Position numbers and translations under genes: made by a program
Source of the DNA: Cryptomeria japonica
Taxonomy: Eukaryota > Streptophyta > Pinopsida > Cupressales > Cupressaceae
Length of the DNA: 64,000 nt
NCBI RefSeq assembly: GCF_030272615.1
Contig: NC_081406.1
Span: 481,464,900-481,528,899, forward strand
Reading direction: 5' to 3'
Shown: piece after piece, positions 36,054-48,384 of the stretch
Layout: each line of letters begins with the position of its first letter
How positions within the stretch are numbered: the stretch's first letter is position 1
The notes under the pieces: generated by a model
The model's database searches: none
What the model saw: only the letters and a program-made list of their open reading frames with translations
Told to the model about the DNA's origin: nothing

Positions 36054-36292
36054 TGTGCAGGGACGAGCTTTGGGCGGCGGCCATGGATGGAGGGTCGGCG
36101 GCGGCGGCCCCCGGGGACGTCGCTCACTGTGGAAAACCACAGTGGCGGCGACCACTGTGGCCGCCCATAGTGGCGGCGCTCGGGTCGTCCACTGTGGGAA
36201 GCCACAATGGCGGCGACCACTGTGGTCGCCCACAATGGAGGCTCCCTGTCCGCGCCGACCACTGTGCTAAACACAGTGGTTCGGCCCCGAAA
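36054..36292. repeat. GC-rich hairpin island in the Gypsy-2 3' LTR
   Basis: An abrupt GC-rich block in AT-rich surroundings, built from repeated CCACTGTGG/CCACAGTGG palindromes and GGCGGCGACCACTGTGG units. One stem has 9-bp arms ACCACTGTG/CACAGTGGT with a 5-base loop (about 36258-36281). The other LTR has a shorter version at about 45093-45240. Confidence 0.85.
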
Positions 36293-36369
36293 CCCTATGT
36301 GATGAGTTATTTTTTTATTATATTTTTTTTTGTTTTAAAAAAAATGATTTCGTTTATAATATTTAATAA

Positions 36370-36478
<109 letters not shown>

Positions 36479-39309
36479 ATATATATATAAATCAGTATGT
36501 TTAAAAAAAAGCTCATTTAAACATATTTATCTGTAATAAATTTATATATATATATTAACTGTATATTACATCTAGGGCATTTTCTTCGTAAATAAATGTT
36601 GATATTCTTTTATTTTGAAACATTTTAACAAATTAGATAAATTATTCAGATTAAAATCATTGTATTTATTTCCTTTTATCAAAATCCTAGTTGCCAAAAA
36701 AAATAGATAGATTATTTAAATAGAGATTTACTTTCTACAAAAATAAAGTAAATAACAGAACTAAATATACTTAGAACAACAACTCTAGAAATTATTTATT
36801 TCTATTAATCTGTTTAACTATAGATTTTATTTTTTGCACATAAACAAATGACAGAATTTAATAATTCTTACAGCTACTATATAAATGACAAAATTTAATA
36901 AATTTAACAGCAACTAGATAAATGAGTTGATATTTAAATTAAATCTTAGAGGTATGCATAGGAAATAACTGATTCTTTTTATTTTCAGAATTCACATGCA
37001 AAATAGACTTTCATTTCCAAACTAACTTGCATACTACTAACAGCAACTACAGGGAACTTAATCCAAGATAAATGTATTTCTTTTGCAACAAAATATTATT
37101 TAACAAAATCATTTCATTTATTTAGAGTACATGTAAAATACATTATAGTCATCAATACAAATGGGATCTCTCATTTCTTTTCTACAAAATAGCATACTAA
37201 AATATTACAACTCTTTAAAACGTACTTCAAAGACACTATCGTCACTTTACAAATGGGTCTCTCATTTCTAATAAATGAGGACTTTTCAAAATAATAATTA
37301 CATTTACAAATATTTTTCTGCAATAAATAACTCCAGCAAACTTCCACTTGTCTTATGCTTTTCTTCCGACAACCTGCAATTTAATCAAAGCTATGACCAT
37401 GGAGTGCTCACCTCCCAGCCTAGGCTAACTAGTAGCCACCCCCGAGCTTGGAGAACCAAGCCCTAGATAGGTAACACACATGCAACACAACAAAGAAGGG
37501 GAAACAATCACAAACATATTCCCAACCAAGGCTACACTGCACCACACATTGTGATGTCTATTCAAGGGTGGTAGTGGACCAAGTACCCTGAGGAGACTAC
37601 AAGTATGGTAAAACACAAAGCCACCTCATGGCACAAAGATAACTCATAAGTACAATAACCTCACATCCTTATGCCCCCCAAGGCATTCATGCCTTATTTC
37701 CCTCCTTATGACCCCCAAATGCATAAACAAGTCATGCAGCAAGGGTCACATAAATATCCCTTGAGATCACTCTCATAACGAGAGCCTCTCACTCGAGGGT
37801 TGTCAAACTTCTACCACCCACAAGACCATCCTCTCTCCCAAGAGTAGGAGGCCTTGGTTACTCCCAAAACATAGAATGTACACAAGAGTAAAATGTAGAA
37901 CACAAAATAAATTTTCATATGGGAAAAATACAAGAAACTAGCCTTTTCACACAAGCAAATATTTTCAACATAACATGCAATATAAAAACAATACAAGGAG
38001 AAATTTAATCAACCTTCAACTACCCAAAGGTATGCTAGATTAGTTGAGGATGAGCAGCCCAATTCAACAATTCCCTGCTTCTCTACCCTTAGCCAAAATC
38101 TTATACCAAATCTATCCTTTTCAAAATTACATTGTCTCCAAAAATGGAGAGTGGGTGATTACCCGCAAAATCTCTCATTTTTGCCTAAAAAGGCCTTAGT
38201 GAGAGTTCTCACAAGTTTCTAAAATTGAAAAAGGAAAAGTCAGAAAAAGATCCAAAAGGATCTCTCATCAAAAAGAAAAGTTAACAACTTAGGTGATGCC
38301 TTCTAATTTTCAATTTTCACTCAACTTAGGAAACCCAATTTTTAGGGTGTCTAAATGGTCACATGGGAGTTGAAACATGCCTAAAAATACTCCTAACCCT
38401 TAGGTATACCTTATGGGCTTTAGGAAACACTCTTAATCTACCCCTGGGAGTCCATTTAACCCTTTTTAAACCCATCTGAAGTTAATTTTCGGGTCAAACT
38501 TAAGTTGACCACCCCAAAGATTCTCTTCCCAAGGCAATTATAGAATCACATTAAATTAACTGAAAAAGCTATGATTAAACAACTCCCTCCAAGAGACAAA
38601 TTAAAAAAAACCAAAACATAAATCAACACGTGTCAAGTGACACAATAAAAATACTTTTACAAAATTATACATGAAATCTTGTCTTTTGTTGGATTTACAC
38701 AAATAAATAAATTCAATCTAACACACATGCAACATCCACTTTTACAAATAAAATACTATACAAATGGGGTGTTGTCTCTCCAAATAGACAAACCCTGGTT
38801 TTACGAACGTACATAGGTCTAGGTTTGGTTCTCCATAATATTTCCATGGTCACATGGATAATTTTCCTGTGCATCTCAATTACACATTAGTAATTCCAAA
38901 TAACCTCATATAATATAAAACACATGAATAAAAATACACATCAAACACTCTGCATACAATATACATTTAAACAAATCAATACATCTTACATCCAAACAAC
39001 TCCACATAAGCAATTATCATAATTCTCATAATTTTGATCCACACATAAAACATGCATCCTATTTCTAACATCATAGTAAAGTCCTGCAAATCCAATAATG
39101 ACATATATCATCTCAAATTTATCCTATTCTAGAATCATGTAGAGTTCTATATCACAAAGCATATAAATGACGCATCAACATATAGCAGTGTTATCCAAAT
39201 CATGGAATCATATAAGTTCTAAATCCTTAATGCATAAAAATAAAGCATCCATAATAGTCTCAACATAAAAATCATTGAAATGATAGACTGAGTCGGGTAG
39301 GGCCTCACA

Positions 39310-39321
39310 CCCTCCCCCTCT
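39310..39321 (-). other. polypurine tract of Gypsy-2, overlapping the pol stop codon
   Basis: Minus strand AGAGGGGGAGGG directly before the 3' LTR start TGTGAGGCC. The chromodomain stop codon TAG (39322-39320) shares two bases with it. Confidence 0.9.
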
Positions 39322-39460
39322 AGGCTTGAACTTCCTCCTGGAGTTCATCAAAAAGATGGGGGTACTCAGATCTCACGCAGGTTGCGTCCTCCCATGAAGC
39401 CGTAACCTCATCATAGCAATCCCACTGGACCCTAACCTAGTCCAGCTCTCGACCTCGAAA
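39320..39460 (-). pseudogene. chromodomain end of the Gypsy-2 polyprotein, out of frame
   Basis: In a frame different from the upstream integrase tail, the minus strand encodes [18 protein letters not shown] then SEYPHLFDELQEEVQA and a stop. The V-W-x-x-x-ASWE pattern followed by YPHLF is a plant chromovirus chromodomain end. The integrase frame runs past it to 39373 in the wrong phase after a frameshift near 39470, and a TAG lies just upstream of VRV. The chromodomain therefore exists as DNA but is uncoupled. Confidence 0.8.
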
Positions 39461-40754
39461 GGCCAGTGTGCCAAAATGCAAATGGGCTCCAAAGCTAGCT
39501 GCTCGTCTAACTCCACCTGCAAGGCATCCCAATCTAAAATATGAGACTCATCATAGATATACTTCCTCAAAACTGATACATGAAACACATCGTGGATGCA
39601 CGACAGGCTAGGTGGCAATGCTAAATGGTAGGCAACTGGTCCTATCCTCTCAAGGATCTCAAATTGTCCTACAAAGCGAGGTGCGAGCTTAGAACCCTTT
39701 CCGTAACAGATTGGACTCTTATGTGGTTGCACTCTCAAGAAAGCTCTGTCTCCAACCAAGTAGCTACGATCTATCCTCTTCGCATCTACATATTTCTTCT
39801 GTCTATCTTGTGCCTCTCTAAGATGTTTCCTAATCAAATCCACCTGTTGTCCATATCCTGAACTATCTCAGGACCAATAGCAACTCTGTCCTCTATGCGG
39901 TCCCAACTCAATGGTGTCCTGCAAGGTTTGTCGTATAATGTCTGATAGGGTGGCATCCCCAATGAAGTGTGATGCCCATTGTTATAGGCAAACTCCACTA
40001 AGGGAAGGTACTCTTCCCATCTGGTCTGATGATCCATGACGTACATGCAAAGCATATCCTCTAACACTTGGTTAACCCTCTTTGTCTGGCCATCTGTTTT
40101 CGGATGATAGGTTGTACTGAAGTTGAGCTTAGTGCCCATAGCTGCATGTAATGTCTTCCAAAAGGAAGAAGTGAATAGGGAGTCCCTGTCAGAAATAATA
40201 TTGTGTGGAATGCCATGAAGTCTGATAGTATCTCGCAAAAACACTTGTGCTACCGCTGGTGTTGTGAAGGTAGTCTGAACTAGTGAAAAGTGGGCCACTT
40301 TGGTCAACTTGTCAACTGTCACCAAGATGGCATCATGGTGACGAGATGACATAGGAAGACCAATGAGGAAATCCATGGATATAGTATCCCACTTCCACTC
40401 TGGTATAGCATGAGACTGGAGCAACCCACCTGGATGGCGGTGCTCCGCCTTGACTCTCTGACACTCAAGGCATCGGGCTACTAACTCAGCAATGAGCTGC
40501 CGCATTCCTGGCCAATGATATAACTATCTCAAGTTAGCATGCATCTTCTTAACTCTGGGATGTGCTGCATAAGGAGCTCTATGAGCCTCCGTGACAATGA
40601 ACTCTCGCAAACCCCCGAAAGAAGGTACATAGATGCACCCTCTATGGCGTAATAGTCCATCGGACTCTAAAGAATAATCTACATATTTTCCTTCTAAAAT
40701 TTCTTGAGATCGTATCACCTGACAAACCTTTGAATACCATCCATCCTCTGGCAA
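39373..40754 (-). pseudogene. int: integrase of Gypsy-2, broken
   Basis: The HHCC region is split by a stop (HRAPYAAHPRVKKMH then LYHWPGM and CLECQRVKA). The core is well kept: MDFLIGLP (first Asp), IISDRDSLFTS (second Asp), YHPKTDGQTKRVNQ, where the usual Glu of QTERVNQ reads Lys. It continues through VEFAYNN to a stop at 39834, then a tail frame ([24 protein letters not shown]) to 39373. Loss of the catalytic Glu alone would inactivate it. Confidence 0.9.
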
Positions 40755-40779
40755 CTACTGCAGTATACAGTCTCTCAAA

Positions 40780-42300
40780 TTCTTGCCCATAAATATGGTG
40801 TATACCCCGTGACGTCTCCTACTCAAAGCATCAGCAACTACGTTTTCTTTCTCTTTGATGTAGTGAATGTCAAAATCATACTCGCACAAGAACTCCATTC
40901 ATCTCCTCTATCATGCATTAAGGTTTGGCTGAGTGAATATGTACTGAAGACTCTGATGGTTTGAATGAAGCTCAAAATGATGACCCAAAAGGAAGTGTCT
41001 CCACCTCACAAGTGCATGCACTACTGCTGCAAGCTCAAGGTCATGAGTAGGGTAGTTAAGCTCATGAGTTTTAAGTTTCTTAGACTCAAAAGCTATAGCC
41101 CTACCATCCTGCATAAGAACTACTCCTAAACCCTCTAGGGAAGCATCTGTGCAAACCATGAAGTCGGCTGAGGGATCTGGTACTACAAGGATAGGTGTGC
41201 TAGTAAGTGCTTTTTTGAGTTCCTGAAAGGCCCTCTTGCACTTCCCTGTCCACTCAAATTTCTTCCCTTTACGCTGAAGAGAAGTAATAGGATGTGCGAC
41301 TCTGGAGAATCCCTCTACAAAGCGACGGTAAGAACCTGCTAAGCCCATGAAGCTCCTGACCTCTATCACACTGGTTGGCGCTAGCCAATCCATAATAGCT
41401 CTGATCTTGGATGGGTCTACTGAGATTCCATCACCAAAAATAACGTGCCCAAGGTACTTGACCTCTGATCGAAAGAAAGCACACTTTGACAAACTGCCAA
41501 ACAACTGATTGTCCCTCAAACACTGAAAACCTGTCTCAGGTTCTCCTCATGCTCTTTCTCATTTCGAGAATATATCAATATATCATCGAAGAACACAATC
41601 ACAAAGCGGTCCAGAAATATGCGGAATACCCCATTCATGAGGCTCATGAAAACAGCTAGAGCATTCGTAAGACCGAATGGAACCACGGTGAACTCATAGT
41701 GGTCATATCTAGTGCGAAATGCAGTCTTGTGGATATCACTTTCCACTATTCTCAACTGATGGTATCCTAACTTCAGATCAATTTTGGAAAATACTTTGGC
41801 ACCCTAAAGTTGGTCAAATAAATCATCAATTCTGGGCAAAGGATATCGGTTCTTGATGGTTACTTTGTTCAACTGACGATAATTCATGCATAATCGGAGA
41901 GATCCGTCCTTCTTCTTCACGAAAATGACTGGTGCACCCTAAGGGGATACGCTAGGATGAATGTGACCCTTCTCTAGGAGTTCCTCAAGCTGCATCTTGA
42001 GCTCATTAAGCTCATTTGTGGTCATCCTATAAGGTGCTCTTGAAACTGGCTCAGCTCCTAGTACAAGGTCAATATAAAAGTCAATCTCTCTACGAGGCGG
42101 CATCCCTGGTAGCTCTGAAGGAAACACGTCTGAATATCCCTTAAGGATAGCATGATCATCAATCGATGTTTCCTTTTCTTCCTCTTCCCCTCTATCACTG
42201 ATAGTGATGGCAAATAACTGACATCCCTTTCGCATGCTCCACTTAAGCTGCATTGCGAAAATCATACGAAGAGACACGGGTCTCTGAATCCCTGTGATTA
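40780..42300 (-). pseudogene. pol: reverse transcriptase and RNase H of Gypsy-2, broken
   Basis: RT motifs on the minus strand: [15 protein letters not shown] after a stop near 41941, [35 protein letters not shown], and the catalytic FFDDILIYS near 41590 with the Asp pair intact. A frameshift near 41518 precedes LSKCAFF and YLGHVI. RNase H follows: TPILVVPDPS, CTDASLEGLGVVL, FESKKL, YPTHDLELAAVVHAL. Stops cluster at 40900-40911 (NLNA then two stops). These enzymes copy and trim element nucleic acid in intact relatives. Confidence 0.9.
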
Positions 42301-42766
42301 CTATGGGCGAACCCTGATCATCCTCACACTCTATCACTTCCAGGCGGCAATCCATCTTGGCTCTGTGGGCATAAAGCCAATCCATGTCAAGTACGATGCC
42401 ATATGATCCAAGTGGTGTAACTCTAAGGTCTGCTAGGGTGGTGGTATTGCCAATCTGAAGCTGACATGCCCTAACCTCTGATTCCACTGACACTCTAGCC
42501 CCTGAAGCTAACTCCACTTCCCAACTGACACCCTATCTAGTTGTCACTAGCCCGCAATGCTCCACAACCAATGGAGATATAAAGGAGTCAGTAGCTCCTG
42601 AATCAAATAATATAGATACACTATTACCTCTTATCATACCTGCAGCCTCAATGATTGTGGCCTGGTGCTCTTCCTGGCAGTTGTCAACTGCTGCAAAGAC
42701 TCTATGGGACCTGCCCATATCTCCAGCTGTAGGCTCTGATGTTGCCATCCTCTGATTCCCTACCAT
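42300..42766 (-). pseudogene. protease of Gypsy-2
   Basis: SILFDSGATDSFIS near 42580-42620 is the aspartic protease active site of a retroviral-type protease. A stop near 42532 separates it from ELASGARVSV and LDMDWLYAHRA downstream, which form the protease-RT linker. It matures the Gag-Pol polyprotein in intact elements. Confidence 0.85.
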
Positions 42767-42774
42767 CTAACCCA

Positions 42775-44077
42775 GAGGACACTCTCTCGCCATGTGCCCC
42801 ATGGCTCCACATGTGAAACAAGCACCGCGTGCCTGAAACTGGACGCCCTGAGGCCTAGAAAAAGATTGTCCCCATGTCCTACTAGAACCATTGTACCCAC
42901 CCTTGGAGGACTGTTGAGTCCTCGGCGGAGGTGTGTAAAGAACCTGAGATCGCTGATCTCGCCTCTGACCCTGAGACTGCCACAGCTTGGGCTTTGCACC
43001 CTGCTGATTCTGTAGAGGCCTCTGCCTCTGGTTCTATTGTGACTGTTGCGGAGGAGGGGGTTTGTAGAACCCCTGTGAGTTTCTATTATTTCCCTTCCAA
43101 TGGGGTTTCTGAAATCCGTATGTCTGGGGTGTAGGGTTTTGGTTCTGGAACCGATCCCTAGTATCCTGTGGTCTGACCTGAATCTCCTCTGCTATCAGTG
43201 CCTTCTCCACGGCAACCCGAAGGCTCCCTGGAGCAGACATCCTCACTGGTCCTGCTATGTCAGCATTCAGCCCTCTAATGAAACGGTTAACGAGAAGTTT
43301 CTCGTCCTTTAGATAGTCCACGTATGGCAAGAGCTCAAATAATTTGCTCTCATACTGGGTCACTAAGAGACCCTTCTATTGGAGGTCATGAAACTCATCT
43401 ATCCTACGTTGTCTGTAATGCTCTGACAAGTACCTCTCCCTGAAGCTCTCTGTAAAAATCTCCCATGTGAGAATATCAGCAACTAAACCACACTTGTATT
43501 CCTCTTGTCTCCACCATGTGGAGGTCGTCCCTCTCAATAGGTGGACTGCTACACGTGCCTTTAGATTGCTCTTGTAAGAGCGCAATGCAAAGCACCTATC
43601 AAGGCTCAATAGCCAAGCCTCGGCTTCTACCTCGTCGGTAGATCCCCCAAAAGACGGTGGCTGGAGGTGCATAACCTCCCTGATAAGATCCCCTGTCTCC
43701 CGATGAGCTCTCTCATAATACACTGGCTCTGCCACTAGAGTTGGTCCTGGTAGGTGCACAGACTCTGGCTCATTCCCACCCTGACTCTCTACGGGAATAG
43801 GAGGTGGACTCCTGCACCGTTCCCTATCTGTCGATCTATGACTCCCTGAGTTCTGATTTTCAACATGATGATCCCCGGCTGGGAACCTATCCTGGACTAT
43901 ACCAATCAAGTTCTGGAGTGCTTCTAAGATGTTTCGGTTTGGGTCAACTGGCTGTTCGGGAGGAGCCTCTGGGTTCACTTCCGGAACCGATTCCTCCCTA
44001 TCTACCTCTTCGTGTGCTATGCGTTCATGCCTATGACCCCTTCCGCCCTTAGGAGCTTGTCACGTAGTCGAAGGCAT
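42775..44077 (-). pseudogene. gag: gag of Gypsy-2, broken
   Basis: An ATG at 44077 leads, after a TGA six codons in (probably a former CGA), through one frame to 43376. That frame carries PPSFGGSTDEVEAEAWL, LRGTTSTWW and FRERYL, the capsid core. After a stop the frame resumes with KGLLVTQYESKLFEL and a Gln/Pro-rich stretch, and near the end a CCHC box C-F-T-C-G-A-M-G-H-M-A-R-E-C. Stops near 43375, 43033 and 42770 are mostly explained by CAG-to-TAG changes. Gag forms the particle and binds RNA. Confidence 0.88.
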
Positions 44078-44243
44078 CCTTATGAGAAAAATAAATTAAA
44101 TTAAATTAAATCAAATAACTAATTCCTTTGGAAAAAATATTTAATTAATTAAATTTAAATATCCTAGAAAATTAATATAATAAATTTATTTAAATAATTA
44201 AAGTGAAACGTAATGGAGAAAGGTTCCTAGTGTTGGAAACCTT

Positions 44244-44255
44244 GCTCTGATACCA
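44244..44255 (-). other. primer binding site of Gypsy-2
   Basis: Minus strand TGGTATCAGAGC, a perfect tRNA-iMet match, three bases inside the 5' LTR edge. Confidence 0.96.
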
Positions 44256-44258
44256 AAA

Positions 44259-45413
44259 TGTCATACCCAACTTTTAAGCACGAACAGGATAAAAAGAAAA
44301 AAATAATTAAATCACAACTTGAACATTAGAACTGCAAATATAAAATGCATTTAGCAAGTTTCATCTTATCTACGTTTGAGTTAATTCTAATTACTAACTT
44401 ATGTAAGCGAAAATAAATTCAATTATATGCGGAATATTAATTCTCCAAAGAAACTATTATTGTCTCTACAATTTTAACCTCTAAATTAACTTAATTAAAA
44501 CTTCCTAAAATATTTGGTGAAGATATTATTAATCTCCTATAATCAAAATTTGTTTTAAGGAACAAATTAAATTAGACCTAGCACTTTATTTATAATGTCT
44601 AAAATTATATTTCAATCAATAATTAAAATGTGCTTAAAATTAAATCGACTAAAGGGTCAATTAAATTCATAATGCCCTATGCTCCATAAAGTTTAATCAC
44701 ATATACCTACGTCTAGGTGGGCTAAAATTATTCCTTATAGTCAAATAATTTACAACAAAATTAAATTTCCTAAAGATTAAACTTCATAAATATTTAATTT
44801 AAAACATCTGTGTGTGTGTGTGTGTGTGTGTCTGTGTGTGTCTGTGTGTGTGTACGTATAACCATACTCATAAATAAAAGAAAACTTCTACAAATTTGAC
44901 CAACTTTATATTCATAACCCTATAACACACACACACAAAAATAAAAGTGTTTTAACCATGCAAACCATAATCCTTTATTTAATATAAAATATGCACCTCA
45001 TTTTTATTTTTATTTTCATTTTTTATTATCTTTCCACATTTTACCCTAGCCCTAACCGGGCTAGGGTTCTATTTTTTTTTAATCTGTGCAGGGGCGAGCT
45101 TATTGGGCGGCGGCCATGGATAGAGGGTCGACAGTGGCGGTCCCCGGGGACGTCGCTCACTATGGAAAACCACAGTGGCGGCGACCACTGTGGCCGCCCA
45201 CAGTGGCGGCACTCAAGCCGTCCACTGTGGGAACCGAAACCCTATGCGATGAGTTATTTTTTTATTATAATTATTTTTGTTTCAAAAAAATGATTTCGTT
45301 TATAATATTTAATAAATTATATATATATATATATATTTGTGTGTGTGTGTGTGTGTATATATATATGTGTGTGTTTTAAAAAAAACTCATTTAAACATAT
45401 TTATCTGTAATAA

Positions 45414-45450
<37 letters not shown>

Positions 45451-48200
45451 TTATATTAGATCTAGGGCATTTTCTTTGTAAATAAATGTTGATATTCTTT
45501 TATTTTGAAACATTTTAACAAATTAGATAAATTCTTCAGATTAAAATCATTGTATTTATTTCCTTTTATCAAAATCCTAGTTGCTAAAAAATATATATAT
45601 ATATAAATTAAATAGAGATTTACTTTCTGCAAAAATAAAGTAAATAACAAAACTAAATATACTTAGAACAACAACTCTAGAAATTATTTATTTCTATTAA
45701 TCTGTTTAACTATATATTTTATTTTCTGCACATAAACAAATGACAGAATTTAATAATTCTTACAACTACTATATAAATGAAAAAATTTAATAAATTTAAC
45801 AGCAACTAGATAAATGAGTTGATATTTAAATTAAATCTTAGAGGTATGCATAGGAAATAACTGATTCTTTTTATTTTCATAATTCACATGCAAAATAGAC
45901 TTTCATTTCCAAACTAACTTGCATACTACTAACAGTAACTACAGGGAACTTAATCCAAGATAAATGTATTTCTTTTGCAACAAAATATTATTTAACAAAA
46001 TAATTTCATTTATTTAGAGTACGTTTAAAACACATTATAGCCATCAATACAAATGGGATCTCTCGTTTCTTTTTTGCAAAATAGCATACTAAAATATTAC
46101 AACTCTTTAAAACGTATTTCTAAGACACTATCGTCACTTTACAAATGGGTCTCTCATTTCTAATAAATGAGGACTTTTCAAAATAATAATTACATTTACA
46201 AATATTTTTTTGCAACAAATAACTCCAGCAAACTTCCACTTGTCCTATTCTTTTCTTCCGACAACCTGCAATTTAATCAAAGCTATGACCATGGAGTGTT
46301 CGCCTCCCAGCCTAAGCTAACTAGTAGGCACCCCCAAGCTTGAAGAACCAAGCCCTAGATAGGTAACACACATGCAACACAACAAAGAAGGGGAAACAAT
46401 CACAAACATATTCCCAACCAAGGCTACACTGCACCACACATTGTGATGTCTATTCATGGGTGGTAGTGGACCAAGTACCCTGAGGAGACTGCAAGTATGG
46501 TAAAACACAAAGCCACCTCATGGCACAAAGATAACTCATAAGTACAATAACCCCGCATCCTTATGCCCCTCAAGGCATTCATGCCTTATTTCTCTCTTTA
46601 TGACCCCCAAATGCATAAACAAGCCATGCAGCAAAGGTCACATAAATATCCCTTGAGATCACTCTCATAACGAGAGTCTCTCACTCAAGGGCTGTCAAAC
46701 TTCTACCACCCACAAGACCATCCTCTCTCCCAAGAGTAAGAGGCCTTGGTTACTCCCAAAACACAGAATGTACACAAGAGTAAAATGTAGAACACAAAAT
46801 AAATGTTCATATGGGAAAAATACAAGAAACTAGCCTTTTCGCACAAGCAAATCTTTTCAACATAACATGCAATATAAAAACAATACAAGGAGAAATTTAA
46901 CCAACCTTCAACTGCCCAAAAGTATGCTAGATTAGTTGAGGATGAGCAACCCAATTCCACAATTCCCTGCTTCTCTACCCTTAGCCAAAATCTTATACCA
47001 AATCTATCATTTTCAAAATTGCATTGTCTCCAAAAATGGAGAGTGGGTGATTACCCGCAAAATCTCTCATTCTTGCCTAAAAAGGCCTTAGTGAGAGTTC
47101 TCACAGGTTTCTAAAATTGAAAAAGGAAAAGTCAGAAAAAGATCCAAAAGGATCTCTCATCAAAAAGGAAAGTTAACAACTTAGGTGATGTCTTCTAATT
47201 TTCAATTTTCGCTCAACTTAGGAAACCCACTTTTTAGGGTGTTTAAATGGTCACATGGGAGTTGAAACATGCCTAAAATCACTCCTAACCCTTAGGTATA
47301 CCTTATGAGCTTTAGGAAACACTCTTAAACTACCCCTAGGAGTCCATTTAACCCTTTTTAAACCCATCTAAAGTTAATTTTCAGGTCAAACTTAAGTTGA
47401 CCACTCCAAAGATTCTCTTCCCAAGGCAATTATGGAATCACATTAAATTAATTGAAAAAGCTATGGTTAAACAACTCCCTCCAAGAGACAATTTAAAAAA
47501 AACCAAAACATAAATCAACACGTGTCAAGTGACACAATAAAAATAATTTTACAAAATTATACATGAAATCTCATCTCTTGTTAGATTTACACAAATAAAT
47601 AAATTCAATCTAACACACATGCAACATCCACTTTTACAAATAAAATACTATACAAACGGGGTGTTGTCTCTCCAAATAGACAAACCCTGGTTTTACGAAC
47701 GTACATAGGTCTAGGTTTGGTTCTCCATAATATTTCCATGGTCACATGGATAATTTTCCTGTGCATCTCAATTACACATTAGTAATTCTAAATAACCTCA
47801 TATAATATAAAACACATGAATAAGAATACACATCAAACACTGTATACAATATACACTTAAACAAATCAATACATCTTACATCCAAACAACTCCACATAAG
47901 CAACTATCATAATTCTCATAATTTTGATCCACACATAAAACATGCATCCTATTTCTATCATCATGGTAAAGTCTTGCAAATCCAATAATGACATATATCA
48001 TCTCAAATTTATCCTATTCTAGAATCATGTAGAGTTCTATATCATAAAGCATATAAATGAAACATCAACATATAGCAATGTTATCCAAATCATGGAATCA
48101 TATAAGTTCTAAATCCATAATGCATAAAAATAAAGCATCTATAATAGTCTCAACATAAAAATCACAAAAATGTTAGACTAAGTCGGAGTAGGGCCTCACA
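44259..48200 (-). repeat. 5' LTR of Gypsy-2 (3942 bp)
   Basis: TGTCATACCC..GGGCCTCACA on the plus strand, matching 35136-39309. Contains TG (44809-44853), TA/GT (45319-45372) and TA (45418-45446) arrays and the shortened GC-rich island. Confidence 0.94.
44809..44853. repeat. (TG)n microsatellite at the site of the partner LTR's TA array
   Basis: TG units with two TCTG breaks, between AAAACATC and CGTATAACC. The same borders flank (TA)59 at 35687-35804. Confidence 0.95.
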
Positions 48201-48205
48201 TCATC
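48201..48205 (+). repeat. right target-site duplication of Gypsy-2 (TCATC)
   Basis: Identical to 35131-35135. Confidence 0.9.
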
Positions 48206-48327
48206 ACTCACAATTTGGTAGCACATTTTAGCAAATAAAAATTGAAAATGTATGATAGAATCATGAATCATCACATTAAACCCTCTTTCACATTCTATTA
48301 AATTGGAGATAATTGAAGTCAATTTTG

Positions 48328-48340
48328 ACATTGAAATGTT
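48328..48340 (+). repeat. left target-site duplication of LINE-2
   Basis: ACATTGAAATGTT, identical to 56106-56118. 13 bp is typical of LINE target-primed insertion. Confidence 0.92.
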
Positions 48341-48384
48341 TTTTATTAAGGTAAAAACAGGTTTTGAAGGGGCCCCGAAACCCT

